The translations under genes were made by a program, and so were the position numbers. From positions 1-46,852 of the forward strand of contig JAIEOV010000102.1 of assembly GCA_019750135.1 (NCBI GenBank): a stretch of DNA of 46,852 nt. Direction: 5' to 3'. The stretch comes from Reyranella sp. Its GTDB lineage: Bacteria; Pseudomonadota; Alphaproteobacteria; Reyranellales; Reyranellaceae. The notes beneath the pieces are model-generated. The model was not told where the DNA came from and did no database searches. It worked only from the letters and a program-made list of their open reading frames with translations. Positions 1 through 9,119 of this stretch are shown in pieces (positions within the stretch are counted from its first letter, which is position 1; every line of letters starts with the position of its first letter).

Positions 1-70
1 GTGCGCGTGCGCGATTTTCTGCAGCGAACGATCGGAGATCGGTAACCGGGACCAATGCCCGCGAGGGCAA

Positions 71-145
71 TGGTGGGCGCTGTAGGGATTGAACCTACGA
101 CCCCACCCGTGTGAAGGGTGTGCTCTCCCGCTGAGCTAAGCGCCC
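71..145 (-). tRNA. tRNA-Val (anticodon CAC)
   Basis: The reverse complement folds as a full cloverleaf: a 7-bp acceptor stem (GGGCGCT with AGCGCCC), a D arm GCTC/GAGC, an anticodon stem CACCC/GGGTG around the loop TTCACAC, and a T arm GTAGG-TTCAATC-CCTAC. The loop centre gives anticodon CAC, which reads the valine codon GTG. The discriminator base is A, and the 3' CCA is encoded in the DNA (71-73 on the plus strand read TGG). The variable loop is short, as in class I tRNAs. It lies downstream of the HAD hydrolase gene on the same strand. I did not see a strong T-rich terminator after it. Confidence 0.95.
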
Positions 146-180
146 GGAAGGGGCGCGTATAGGGCCTGCCGGGCGGATCG

Positions 181-882
181 TCAACGGGCGGCAATCTGCC
201 CCAGCGCGTCGGGCAGGCTGCTGAAGCGCTCGATCACGGCCTCGGCGCCGAGCTCGCTGGCCGGCTTGGCGGTATAGCCCCAGCTCACCAGCACGGCCGG
301 CAGCCCTGCTGCATGGGCGGCTTCGACGTCGTGGATCGAATCGCCGATCATCACGGCGCGGCCGCGATGGCCGCCCATCTTGTCGATCAGCTGCAGGATG
401 TGGCCGGGATCGGGCTTGCGCACGGTGAAGGTGTCGGCACCGGCCACGTCGGTGATCGGCGGCATCAGCTTCAGGTGCTTCAGGATCATGCGCGAGGGGT
501 TCTCGAACTTGTTGGTGCACACGCCCTGCTTCAGGCCCATCCGGTCGAAGCGGGCGACCACGTCGGCCACGCCGTCGAAGGCGGTCGTATGGCTGACCGG
601 ATCGGCCTCGTAGTAGCGCACGAACTCCCGGGTGACGGCACTCGCCTCGTCCTCATCCAGGGTGCGGCCGGCCTTGGCGAAGGCGCGGCGCATGGTGACC
701 TTGCTGCCTTCGCCCATGAACAGGCGGGCATCTTCGTCGCTGATCGGCGGCAGGCCGTGGTCGGCCAGCACGCGGCTCACCGCCAAGCACATGTCGCGGG
801 CGCTGTCGATCAGGGTGCCGTCGAGATCGTAGATCACGGTGTCGAAGCGGCTGGCGATGAGGTTGTCGGCGTTGGGATGCAT
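181..882 (-). CDS. gph: Phosphoglycolate phosphatase-like HAD hydrolase
   Basis: This 233-residue protein has the HAD phosphatase motifs. Motif I is YDLDGTLIDS, with nucleophile Asp19 and acid/base Asp21. A Thr in VCTNK serves as motif II, the KPDP lysine as motif III, and GDSIHD as the metal-binding motif IV. A helical cap follows motif I, as in the Gph/PGP subfamily. The family dephosphorylates 2-phosphoglycolate, formed during DNA end repair or oxygenase reactions, and sometimes other small phosphate esters, in the cytosol. The reading frame stays open far upstream, but the ATG at 882 gives the family-typical N-terminus, and the upstream extension is only the shadow of glmU. It diverges from glmU across about 60 bp that must hold both promoters. 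The exact substrate is inferred from the family. Confidence 0.85.
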   Translation of the reverse strand: MHPNADNLIASRFDTVIYDLDGTLIDSARDMCLAVSRVLADHGLPPISDEDARLFMGEGSKVTMRRAFAKAGRTLDEDEASAVTREFVRYYEADPVSHTTAFDGVADVVARFDRMGLKQGVCTNKFENPSRMILKHLKLMPPITDVAGADTFTVRKPDPGHILQLIDKMGGHRGRAVMIGDSIHDVEAAHAAGLPAVLVSWGYTAKPASELGAEAVIERFSSLPDALGQIAAR

Positions 883-942
883 GACGGTTTCCTTTAGCAC
901 ATCCGCCTTGCAGGACCGCCAGCCCCGTGGCATCCGACGGGC

Positions 943-2301
943 ATGAAATCGCCCATCGCCGTGGTGGTGCTGGCCGCAGGTGCCGGCACGCGCATGAAGT
1001 CGGCCCTGCCCAAGGTCCTCCATCCGCTGGCCGGCTGGCCGATGGTGCGTCACGTCCTGGAGAACGCCAACCGGCTCAAGCCTGCCCGCATCGTCGGCGT
1101 GGTGGCCCCGGGGGCGAAAGAGGTGGCGACGGCGTTCGCGCCGCACCCTGCGGTGGTTCAACGCAAGCCCCGAGGAACGGGCGATGCCGCCAAGGCGGCG
1201 CTGCCGGCGCTGAAAGGTCATCGCGGTCCCGTGCTGGTGGTCTTCGGCGACGCGCCCTTGATCACCACGGCAAGTCTGCAGCGCCTGGTCGATGCCTGCC
1301 GCAAGGCCAAGGCCGCGGTCGGCGTGCTGGGCTTCGTTGCCAAGGATCCGACGCCGTATGGGCGGCTGATCGTGCGCGACGGCATGCTGGAGCGGATCGT
1401 CGAAAGCAAGGATGCCGACGCGACCGAGCGGGCTGTCGATTTTTGCAATTCCGGCGTGATGTGCATCGACGGCGCGCTGATCGCGCCGCTGCTGGGCGCG
1501 ATCAAGAACAACAACGTCAAGAACGAGTTCTATCTCACCGACGCCGTCGGCGCGGCCCGCGCCGCCGGACATGGCGCGATCGCCGTCGCAGGCGACGAAG
1601 CCGAGTTCCAGGGCATCAATTCCCGCGCCGAGCTCGCGATCGCGGAGAAGGCGCTGCAGCACCGCCTGCGCTTTGCGGCGCTGGAGGGCGGCGTCACCAT
1701 GACCGATCCCGACACGGTGTGGCTCGCGGCCGACACCAGGCTGGCGCCCGACGTCTCGATCGGCCCCAACGTTCGGTTCGGCAGCGGCGTAAGCGTGGCG
1801 TCAGGGACCCAGATCAAGGCGTTCTGCGACATCGAAGGCGTGCGTATCGGCCGCGACGCCATCATCGGTCCCTTTGCCCGCATCCGGCCGGGCTCGGAGG
1901 TCGCCGACGAGGTCCATATCGGTAACTTCGTCGAGCTCAAGGCCACCCGCATGGCCCGCGGCGCCAAGGCCAATCACTTGGCCTATCTCGGCGATTCCGA
2001 CGTCGGCTCCGCCTCCAACATCGGCGCCGGCACGATCTTCGTGAACTACGACGGCTACGGCAAATGGCGCACCGTCATCGGCGCGGAAGCCTTCGTCGGC
2101 TCCAACAGCTCGCTGGTGGCGCCGGTCAGGATCGGCCGCGGCGCCAACGTGACGGCGGCCAGCGTCATCACCGAGGATGTGCCGGCCGGGGCCGTGGCCT
2201 TCGGCCGTGCCCGCCAGCAGACAAAGAAGGGGCGGGCGGCGGCGCTTCGTGCGAAACTCAAGGCTCGTGCGGTGGCGGCCAAGAAGGCCGGGAAGAAGTA
2301 G
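943..2301 (+). CDS. glmU: Bifunctional GlcNAc-1-P uridyltransferase / GlcN-1-P acetyltransferase
   Basis: This cytosolic 452-residue enzyme carries out the last two steps to UDP-GlcNAc. It acetylates glucosamine-1-phosphate and then transfers UMP from UTP. The N-terminus has the nucleotidyltransferase signature LAAGAGTRMKSALPKVLHPL, including the G-x-G-T-R-M-x-S and PK residues. From about residue 250 on, hexapeptide repeats build the left-handed beta helix that holds the acetyltransferase site, with conserved NFVELK, NHLAYLGD and GAGTIFVNYDG segments. The length is normal for the family. The C-terminal tail is Lys/Ala-rich. It is followed after 19 bp by glmS, so the two genes form a compact amino-sugar operon feeding peptidoglycan and lipopolysaccharide. 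Confidence 0.97.
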   Translation: MKSPIAVVVLAAGAGTRMKSALPKVLHPLAGWPMVRHVLENANRLKPARIVGVVAPGAKEVATAFAPHPAVVQRKPRGTGDAAKAALPALKGHRGPVLVVFGDAPLITTASLQRLVDACRKAKAAVGVLGFVAKDPTPYGRLIVRDGMLERIVESKDADATERAVDFCNSGVMCIDGALIAPLLGAIKNNNVKNEFYLTDAVGAARAAGHGAIAVAGDEAEFQGINSRAELAIAEKALQHRLRFAALEGGVTMTDPDTVWLAADTRLAPDVSIGPNVRFGSGVSVASGTQIKAFCDIEGVRIGRDAIIGPFARIRPGSEVADEVHIGNFVELKATRMARGAKANHLAYLGDSDVGSASNIGAGTIFVNYDGYGKWRTVIGAEAFVGSNSSLVAPVRIGRGANVTAASVITEDVPAGAVAFGRARQQTKKGRAAALRAKLKARAVAAKKAGKK

Positions 2302-2320
2302 CTCGGGGGCGGGGCCTTTC

Positions 2321-4144
2321 ATGTGCGGCATCATCGGGATCATCGGCAAGGCACCGGTCACGCCGTTGCTGGTCGAGGCGCTGAAGCGCCTGGAATATCG
2401 TGGCTATGATTCGGCGGGCGTCGCCACGCTGGTCAACGGCCACATCGAGCGCCGCCGCGCCGAGGGCAAGCTCGTGAACCTCGAGGCGCGGCTCGGCAGC
2501 GAGCCCTTGCCCGGCACGATCGGCATCGGCCACACGCGCTGGGCGACCCACGGCAAGCCCTCCGAGCGCAACGCCCATCCGATCGCCACCGACCGCGTGG
2601 CGATCGTGCACAACGGGATCATCGAGAACTTCCAGGAACTGAAGGACGAGCTTTCAGCCGAAGGCCGCCGGTTCGACAGCGACACCGATACCGAGGTCGT
2701 GGCCCAACTGCTCACCTCGTATCTCGAGCGCCAGCATTCGCCGGAGGAGGCGATGGGCCTGGCGATGGAACGCCTGCGCGGCGCCTTCGCCCTGGTCGCC
2801 CTGTTCAGCGGTCGTCACGACATCCTGATGGGCGCGCGGCGCGGCAGCTCCCTGGCGGTCGGCTACGGCGACGGCGAGATGTATATCGGCACGGACGCCC
2901 TGGCGCTGGCGCCCTTCACCAAGCGCGTCACCTATCTGGAGGACGACGACTGGGTGGTGCTGGACGCCAACACTGCCAAGGTCTTCCAGGGTGACACCCA
3001 AGTGCAGCGCGAGATCCGCCAGAGCGGCATCTCGGGCGCCATGATGGGCAAGGGCAACCACCGCCACTTCATGGTCAAGGAGATCTACGAGCAGCCTGCC
3101 GTCATCGGTGACACGCTGCACACCTACCTCGATCCCGCGACGCGCAAGGTCACCCTCCCGGCCCTGCCGTTCGACTGGAGCAAGGTCACGCGGCTCACCA
3201 TCACCGCCTGCGGCACGGCCTGCTTTGCCGGCATGGTGGCCAAGTACTGGTTCGAGAAGCTGGCGCGCCTGCCGGTCGAGGTCGAGGTCGCCTCGGAGTT
3301 TCGCTATCGCGAGCCGCCGCTGCCTGAAGGCGGCGTCTGCATCGCCATCTCGCAGTCGGGCGAGACCATCGATACGCTGGCGGCGCTGCGCTACGCCAAG
3401 GCGCAGAAGCAGACCATCCTGTCGGTGGTCAATGTCCCGGAAAGCGCCATCGCGCGCGAATCGCACGTCGTGCTGCCGACGCTGGCCGGGCCGGAGATCG
3501 GCGTCGCCTCGACCAAGGCCTTCACCACGCAGCTCACGGTGCTGCTCGCTGCGGCGATGGATGCCGGCCGGGCGCGCGGCGTGCTGTCCAAGGACGAGGA
3601 GGCTGCGCTCGCCAATGCGCTGATCGAGCTGCCGGCGGCCATCAACGAAGCGCTGAACATGGAGGAGCACTACAAGCGCATCGCCGAGGACGTCCTGGCC
3701 CCGGCGCGCGACGTGCTCTATCTCGGGCGCGGCCTGTCCTTCCCGATCGCGCTCGAAGGCGCGCTGAAGCTGAAGGAGATCTCCTACATCCACGCCGAAG
3801 GCTATGCCGGCGGCGAGATGAAGCATGGGCCGATCGCCCTGATCGACGAGGCCGTGCCGGTCATCGTGGTGGCGCCGAGCGACGCCCTGTTCGACAAGAT
3901 CGCCTCGAACTTCGAACAGGTGAAGGCGCGCGGCGGCAAGCTGGTGCTGCTGAGCGACCCGGCTGGCAGCGGCCGGCTGTCAGGCCAGGCGACGGCGGCG
4001 ATCACCCTGCCCAAGGTCGATCCGGCGGTGGCGCCGATCCTCTACAGCGTGCCTGTCCAGTTGCTGGCCTATCACACGGCGGTCGCCAAGGGCACCGACG
4101 TCGACCAGCCGCGCAACCTCGCCAAGAGCGTGACGGTGGAGTAA
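2321..4144 (+). CDS. glmS: Glutamine--fructose-6-phosphate aminotransferase (isomerizing)
   Basis: This 607-residue enzyme converts fructose-6-phosphate and glutamine into glucosamine-6-phosphate, the entry step of amino-sugar synthesis. Met is followed directly by the Cys2 nucleophile (MCGIIGIIGK), so this start is fixed. The class II glutaminase domain shows GHTRWATHG and HNGIIENF. Two SIS sugar-isomerase domains follow, with ITACGTACFAG, SQSGETIDT and the AEGYAGGEMKHGPIALID segment. The protein ends in the conserved PRNLAKSVTVE. The open frame extends upstream into glmU but that part is not glmS. No glmS ribozyme is seen in the 19-bp gap. It is convergent with the EF-hand gene across a hairpin. 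Confidence 0.97.
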   Translation: MCGIIGIIGKAPVTPLLVEALKRLEYRGYDSAGVATLVNGHIERRRAEGKLVNLEARLGSEPLPGTIGIGHTRWATHGKPSERNAHPIATDRVAIVHNGIIENFQELKDELSAEGRRFDSDTDTEVVAQLLTSYLERQHSPEEAMGLAMERLRGAFALVALFSGRHDILMGARRGSSLAVGYGDGEMYIGTDALALAPFTKRVTYLEDDDWVVLDANTAKVFQGDTQVQREIRQSGISGAMMGKGNHRHFMVKEIYEQPAVIGDTLHTYLDPATRKVTLPALPFDWSKVTRLTITACGTACFAGMVAKYWFEKLARLPVEVEVASEFRYREPPLPEGGVCIAISQSGETIDTLAALRYAKAQKQTILSVVNVPESAIARESHVVLPTLAGPEIGVASTKAFTTQLTVLLAAAMDAGRARGVLSKDEEAALANALIELPAAINEALNMEEHYKRIAEDVLAPARDVLYLGRGLSFPIALEGALKLKEISYIHAEGYAGGEMKHGPIALIDEAVPVIVVAPSDALFDKIASNFEQVKARGGKLVLLSDPAGSGRLSGQATAAITLPKVDPAVAPILYSVPVQLLAYHTAVAKGTDVDQPRNLAKSVTVE

Positions 4145-4149
4145 CGGAA

Positions 4150-4170
4150 GCGCGGGCCTCCGGCCCGCGC
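4150..4170. terminator. Hairpin between convergent glmS and EF-hand gene
   Basis: A perfect 9-bp stem GCGCGGGCC / GGCCCGCGC with a 3-nt loop lies five bases after the glmS stop and seven bases before the stop of the opposing gene. There is no T-tract on either side, so a bidirectional terminator role is likely but not certain. Confidence 0.6.
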
Positions 4171-4177
4171 TCCCAAA

Positions 4178-5308
4178 TTACCGAGTGCCCTGCGGCAATC
4201 CCGGGGCCAGGCCCTGCGGCTGCTGCGGCGCCTGCTGCGGCTGGGGGCCGCGCTGCTGCGCCGGGGCGGGGGCCGGGCGCGGCTGGGCGGGCTGCGCCGG
4301 CTGCATCGCCTGGATGATGGCGCGCATCTTCTTGGTCTCGTTCTCCTGCGCCTTTTTGAACTCCTCCTCCGTGAGGAAGCGGTCCTTGTTGTCGTCGATC
4401 TCCAGGAACTGCTTGACGGCGGCGCCCGTCAGCTCGACGCGGTCGAGCTGGCCGTCCTTGTTGGTGTCGATCTCGGCGAACTTGCGCATCACGAGCTGCT
4501 TGCGGATGTCGTACGGCAGCAGGCCCTTGGCCTGCGGCCCGTCGGCCGGCCCGCTCAGCACGAGATATTCCTGCTGGTTGATCTTGCCGTCGTTGTTCTT
4601 GTCGAGCTTGTCGGCCTCGCGCAGCTGCATGTCGATGAAGTCGTTGATCGCGGCCATGCCCTGGCGGCGACGCTGTTCGACCTCCTGCCGCGCGGCGGCC
4701 TCGCGCTGCAGCGAACGCTGCACGATCAGGCGCACCTCGGGCTCGGTCACCTTGTTGTCGCGGTCCGTGTCGTACTGGTTGAATTCCGAATGGACCAGCG
4801 CCTCGGCCTCGGCGCGCTCGATGAAGTTGTCGCGGTTGGTGTCGAGGTTGCCGAACTCCGCCTTGGCGCGGTTGCGGCGCTCCTCGAGGGTCGGCCCGCC
4901 CGGCACGTCCGTGGACATCGGCGGCTCGGCGACCTTGAGGAACTCGTCGAGCGACAGCTTGCCGTCCTTGTTGGCGTCGAGCTCCTCGAACGACTTCATG
5001 CGGTACTTCAGGAAGTCGGCGCGCGAGACCTCGCCCTTCTTGTCGGTGTCAATTTCGACGAACCATTGGGGCAGCGGAATCGCCGGCGGCGTTCCCGTGG
5101 CCTGCTGAGGCTGACCGGCCGGCGCGGGAGCGGCCGGCGCGCCTATTGCCGCCGGCGGCTTGGCCGCCGCCGGTGGTGTGGCCGGCGGTGCGGGCTGCGC
5201 GGCGGGCGGCCGGTTGGCCGGCCAGCCTTGTGTCGGCGGCGTCTGGGCGACGGCCGGAAGGCTCATGACGGCGGCGGTGAAGAGGAGAGGTTTGAAGAGG
5301 CTTTTCAT
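4178..5308 (-). CDS. Secreted EF-hand protein with seven calcium-binding loops
   Basis: The 376-residue product starts with a Sec signal peptide (MKSLFKPLLFTAAVMSLPAVA, likely cut after residue 21). A Pro/Ala-rich linker to about residue 80 follows, then seven EF-hand loops starting near residues 87, 111, 156, 180, 236, 281 and 305. Examples are DANKDGKLSLDEF and DTNKDGQLDRVEL. The C-terminal 45 residues are again rich in Pro, Gln and Ala. Loop 1 (DTDKKGEVSRADF), loop 3 (DTNRDNFIERAEA), loop 4 (DTDRDNKVTEPEV) and loop 7 (DDNKDRFLTEEEF) are the least canonical. A calcium-binding role in the periplasm or outside the cell is inferred. No enzymatic domain is visible, and the biological function is unknown. 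It is divergent from the first Liv-type importer. Confidence 0.85.
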   Translation of the reverse strand: MKSLFKPLLFTAAVMSLPAVAQTPPTQGWPANRPPAAQPAPPATPPAAAKPPAAIGAPAAPAPAGQPQQATGTPPAIPLPQWFVEIDTDKKGEVSRADFLKYRMKSFEELDANKDGKLSLDEFLKVAEPPMSTDVPGGPTLEERRNRAKAEFGNLDTNRDNFIERAEAEALVHSEFNQYDTDRDNKVTEPEVRLIVQRSLQREAAARQEVEQRRRQGMAAINDFIDMQLREADKLDKNNDGKINQQEYLVLSGPADGPQAKGLLPYDIRKQLVMRKFAEIDTNKDGQLDRVELTGAAVKQFLEIDDNKDRFLTEEEFKKAQENETKKMRAIIQAMQPAQPAQPRPAPAPAQQRGPQPQQAPQQPQGLAPGLPQGTR

Positions 5309-5540
5309 CGGCGGTGAACCCGCGTGTAGAGGGGTGGTTTCGTATCGGCGGCAATGCGTTGCGTGTCAATGTCCGCGCAGCGGAGCAATCCTGCGGCGCA
5401 AACGCGCCCAAAGCATGGCGTCATGCCATTTGGGTTGCGTCCCCCAAGCGGATAGGCCATCGTCGTTGCGACATACGATTCCGCAGAAGAGTCGCAAGTG
5501 TTTGGGAGGCAAGGGTAATTTCGCGGCGCCGGAGGGTTCA

Positions 5541-5567
5541 GTGAACCGGCCTACGAAACCAGCGTGA
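5541..5567 (+). CDS. Possible 8-residue leader peptide before livG
   Basis: A GTG at 5541 sits 4 nt after a strong Shine-Dalgarno sequence (GGAGGG, 5531-5536) and opens an 8-codon frame, MNRPTKPA. Its TGA (5565-5567) lies two bases before the livG ATG. livG has no Shine-Dalgarno sequence of its own close to its start. Ribosomes finishing the leader could therefore re-initiate on livG. This is inferred from layout only; alternatively livG starts at the GTG at 5564. Confidence 0.35.
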   Translation: MNRPTKPA

Positions 5568-5569
5568 AC

Positions 5570-6357
5570 ATGGCAGGACCGACTTCTTCCAGCGGCTCGC
5601 CGCTGCTCAGCGTGCGCGACGTCTCGGTCCGCTTCGGTGGCATCGTGGCGCTCGATGGCGTCACCTTCGACGTCTCCTCGGGACAGATCGCCGGACTGAT
5701 CGGTCCCAACGGCGCCGGCAAGACGACGCTGTTCAACTGCCTGAGCCGGCTCTATACGCCGAACGGCGGCGACATCCTGTTCGAAGGTGTGTCGATCCTG
5801 AACCGGCCCCGCCACGACATCCCGCGCATCGGCATCGGCCGGACCTTCCAGAACGTAGCGCTGTTCGACCGCATGTCGGTGCTCGACAACGTCAAGGTCG
5901 GCTGCCACAGCGTCAGCAGCACGAGCTTCCTCGACAATGCGCTGCGCCTGCCCAAGGTCGCGCCGGAGGAGGCGCACATCGCCACGCGCGCGCTCGAGCT
6001 GATCGACTTCATGGACCTCGTGCCCTTCACCAACGCCATGGCCGGCGGCCTGCCGTTCCCGATCCGCAAGCGCGTCGAGCTGGCCCGTGCGCTCGCCTCC
6101 AGCCCCAAGCTGCTGCTGCTCGACGAGCCGGCGGCCGGCCTGAACCACGACGAGATCGAGGTGCTGAAAGGCCAGATCCGCCGCGTGCGCGACACCCAGC
6201 ACGTCACCGTGCTGCTGGTCGAGCATCACATGAGCCTGGTCATGTCGGTGTCCGACAAGGTGGTGGCCATCGACTTCGGCAAGAAGATCGCCGACGGCAC
6301 GCCAGCCGAGGTGCAGCGCGATCCCGAAGTGATCCGTGCCTACCTGGGGACCTCGTA

Positions 6358-6358
<1 letters not shown>
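5570..6358 (+). CDS. livG: Branched-chain amino acid-type ABC transporter ATP-binding protein (LivG family)
   Basis: This is one of the two cytoplasmic ATPases of a HAAT-family importer. After a short N-terminal extension it shows Walker A GPNGAGKTT, a Q-loop region GIGRTFQNVALFD, Walker B LLLLDEPAAGLNHDE and an H-loop LLVEHHM. The LSGGQ-type signature is degenerate: the segment before RVELARAL reads LPFPIRKR, without the usual Gly-Gln. The length (262 residues) and the long insert between Q-loop and signature fit LivG. The start is either ATG 5570 or GTG 5564. Its stop overlaps the livF start (TAATG), and livF, livH and livM follow directly, so this is an operon. The substrate is unknown; amino acids, amides or aromatic acids are all possible for this family. 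Confidence 0.93.
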
Positions 6359-7071
<713 letters not shown>

Positions 7072-7080
7072 GGCGCAGAC

Positions 7081-7986
7081 ATGGAACAGTTCCTCCAGCA
7101 GGTCGCTTCCGGTTTGGCCAACGGCGCCATCTACGCCTGCGTCGCCCTGGCCCTGGTCATGATCTACGTGTCGACCGACCACATCAATTTCGCCCAGGGC
7201 GAGATGGCGATGTTCTCGACCTACATCAGCTGGCAGCTCATGAGCTGGGGCCTGAGCTTCTGGTTCGCCTTCATCCTGGCGGTGGTGCTGTCCTTCGTCC
7301 TGGGCGTGGTGATCGAGCGGGTGATCCTGCGACCACTGCACAACGCACCGGTGCTATCGATCGTCGTGGTCTTCATCGGCCTGCTGGCAATTTTCAACTC
7401 GGTCGCAGGCGCGATCTGGAGCTACCTGATCAAGGAGTACCCGTCGCCGTTCCCCAAGAGCAGCTTCGGCATCGCAGGCGTCATCGGTCCTCACCAGCTC
7501 GGCGTCGTGCTCGTCACCCTGATCGTGCTCGGCCTGCTGTTCGCCTTCTTCCGCTACACGCCGCTCGGTCTCGCCATGCGCGCCGCCGCGCAGAACCCGC
7601 AGATGGCCCGCCTGGTCGGCGTGCGCGTCGACTGGATGCTGGCGCTGGGCTGGGGCCTGGCGGCATCGGTCGGCGCGGTCGCCGGCATCATGGTCGCCCA
7701 CATCGTCTATCTCGACCCCAACATGATGGCCGGCATCCTGCTCTATGCCTTCGCCGGCGCCCTGGTGGGCGGCATCGGCAATCCGGGCGGCGCGGTGCTG
7801 GGCGGCTTCATCGTCGGCGTGCTCGAGAACATGGTGGCCTTCGCCGGCAACCAGATCGAGAAGGCGACCGGCGTCTACATCATCGGCAACGGCGAAAAGC
7901 TCACCGTCGCGCTGATCATCGTGATCTTCGTTCTCACCGTGCGACCGGCCGGCATCTTCGGCCGCGTCGTCGTGAAGAGGGTCTGA
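7081..7986 (+). CDS. livH: Branched-chain amino acid-type ABC transporter permease (LivH family)
   Basis: This 301-residue inner-membrane permease has about eight hydrophobic helices. It contains the LivH hallmarks INFAQGEMAMF near the N-terminus, IERVILRPL, and the cytoplasmic coupling region GLAMRAAAQNPQMARLVGVRVD, followed by the Gly-rich LVGGIGNPGGAVLGGFIVGVLEN. It pairs with LivM to form the translocation pore. Compared with the second LivH of the window (34239-35120) it carries a longer C-terminal loop around residues 255-280. The gap to livM is one base. Confidence 0.95.
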   Translation: MEQFLQQVASGLANGAIYACVALALVMIYVSTDHINFAQGEMAMFSTYISWQLMSWGLSFWFAFILAVVLSFVLGVVIERVILRPLHNAPVLSIVVVFIGLLAIFNSVAGAIWSYLIKEYPSPFPKSSFGIAGVIGPHQLGVVLVTLIVLGLLFAFFRYTPLGLAMRAAAQNPQMARLVGVRVDWMLALGWGLAASVGAVAGIMVAHIVYLDPNMMAGILLYAFAGALVGGIGNPGGAVLGGFIVGVLENMVAFAGNQIEKATGVYIIGNGEKLTVALIIVIFVLTVRPAGIFGRVVVKRV

Positions 7987-7987
7987 C

Positions 7988-9043
7988 ATGAGCGCATCGA
8001 CCAAGAAGTGGTGGCTGTGGCTGGTCCTGGCGCTGGCCTTTCTGGTGCCGCTGCTGCGGCCGGTGCTGCCCGACCTCGTCTCCGACTACCGGCTGTTCCT
8101 GGTCAGCACCATGATGATCGCGGCGATCGCGGTGCTGGGGCTGAACCTGCTGACGGGCTTCAACGGCCAGATCTCGCTCGGCCACGGCGCCTTCTACGCG
8201 GTCGGTGCCTACACGGCAGCGGTCCTGATGGACCATCTCAACATGCCGTACTGGCTGACCCTGCCGTGCGCCGCGGTCGTCTGCTTCATGGTCGGCTACC
8301 TGTTCGGCCTGCCGGCGCTCAAGCTCGAAGGCCATTACCTCGCGCTCGCGACCTTCGCGCTGGCGCTCGCGGTGCCGCAGATCCTGAAATACAAGTGGCT
8401 GGAGGGCCTGACCGGCGGCGTGCAGGGCATCGTGCTCAACAAGCCCGAGGTGCCGTTCGACCTGCCGCTGACCGAAGACCAGTGGCTCTACTACTACATC
8501 CTGATCGTGATGGTGCTGCTGTACTGGGCGGCCGCCAACATGCTGAACAGCCGCAGCGGGCGCGCCATGATGGCGATCCGCGACTACACCATCGCGGCCA
8601 GCACGATGGGCATCGACACCTCGCTGTACAAGACCGTCACCTTCGGCATCAGCGCGGCCTACACCGGCATCGCCGGCGCGCTCTCGGCCTCGGCTATCGC
8701 CTTCGTGGCGCCCGACAGCTTCAACATCTTCCTGTCGATCAAGTTCCTGATCGGCCTGGTGGTGGGCGGCATCGGCTCGCTGACCGGCTCGGTCGTCGGC
8801 GGCATCTTCTACGTGCTGGTCGACAACTCGGCGCAGGCGCTCTCGACCTTCGTCAAGAACGACCTCGGCCTGCAGTTCGACCTGTCGGCCTACACCGTGT
8901 TCGGCATCCTGCTGATCGTGCTGATGTACCTGATGCCGATGGGCATCGTCGGCGGCGTCTACTACCTGGTGCAGAACCTGCGCGGCAGCATGCGTGGCGG
9001 CCAGGCGCAGCAGGCCGCCCGCAAGCAACCGGCGGCCCGCTAA
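7988..9043 (+). CDS. livM: Branched-chain amino acid-type ABC transporter permease (LivM family)
   Basis: This 351-residue inner-membrane permease has eight to ten predicted helices. Family motifs include LGLNLLTGFNGQISLGHGAFYAVGAY, the alternating LPALKLEGHYLALATFALALA, the coupling helix GRAMMAIRDYTIAASTMGID and VVGGIGSLTGSVVGG. The C-terminal tail is basic and Gln/Ala-rich. It closes the set of four core transport genes. The four binding-protein genes follow after 76 bp, and no separate membrane components accompany them. Confidence 0.95.
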   Translation: MSASTKKWWLWLVLALAFLVPLLRPVLPDLVSDYRLFLVSTMMIAAIAVLGLNLLTGFNGQISLGHGAFYAVGAYTAAVLMDHLNMPYWLTLPCAAVVCFMVGYLFGLPALKLEGHYLALATFALALAVPQILKYKWLEGLTGGVQGIVLNKPEVPFDLPLTEDQWLYYYILIVMVLLYWAAANMLNSRSGRAMMAIRDYTIAASTMGIDTSLYKTVTFGISAAYTGIAGALSASAIAFVAPDSFNIFLSIKFLIGLVVGGIGSLTGSVVGGIFYVLVDNSAQALSTFVKNDLGLQFDLSAYTVFGILLIVLMYLMPMGIVGGVYYLVQNLRGSMRGGQAQQAARKQPAAR

Positions 9044-9119
9044 GGGCCGTCGTCCAACCAACCGTACCAACAGCGAGTGAGGAGTAGTTGATGGCGTAAA
9101 CCCAACAGGGAGAAGAACC

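Noticed and set aside
54..71. Short hairpin TGCCC-GCGA-GGGCA downstream of tRNA-Val
   Set aside because: The stem has only five pairs and no T-tract, so it is too weak to call a terminator.
2302..2320. Possible glmS ribozyme
   Set aside because: The gap between glmU and glmS is only 19 bp, far too short for the ribozyme, which is also typical of Firmicutes.
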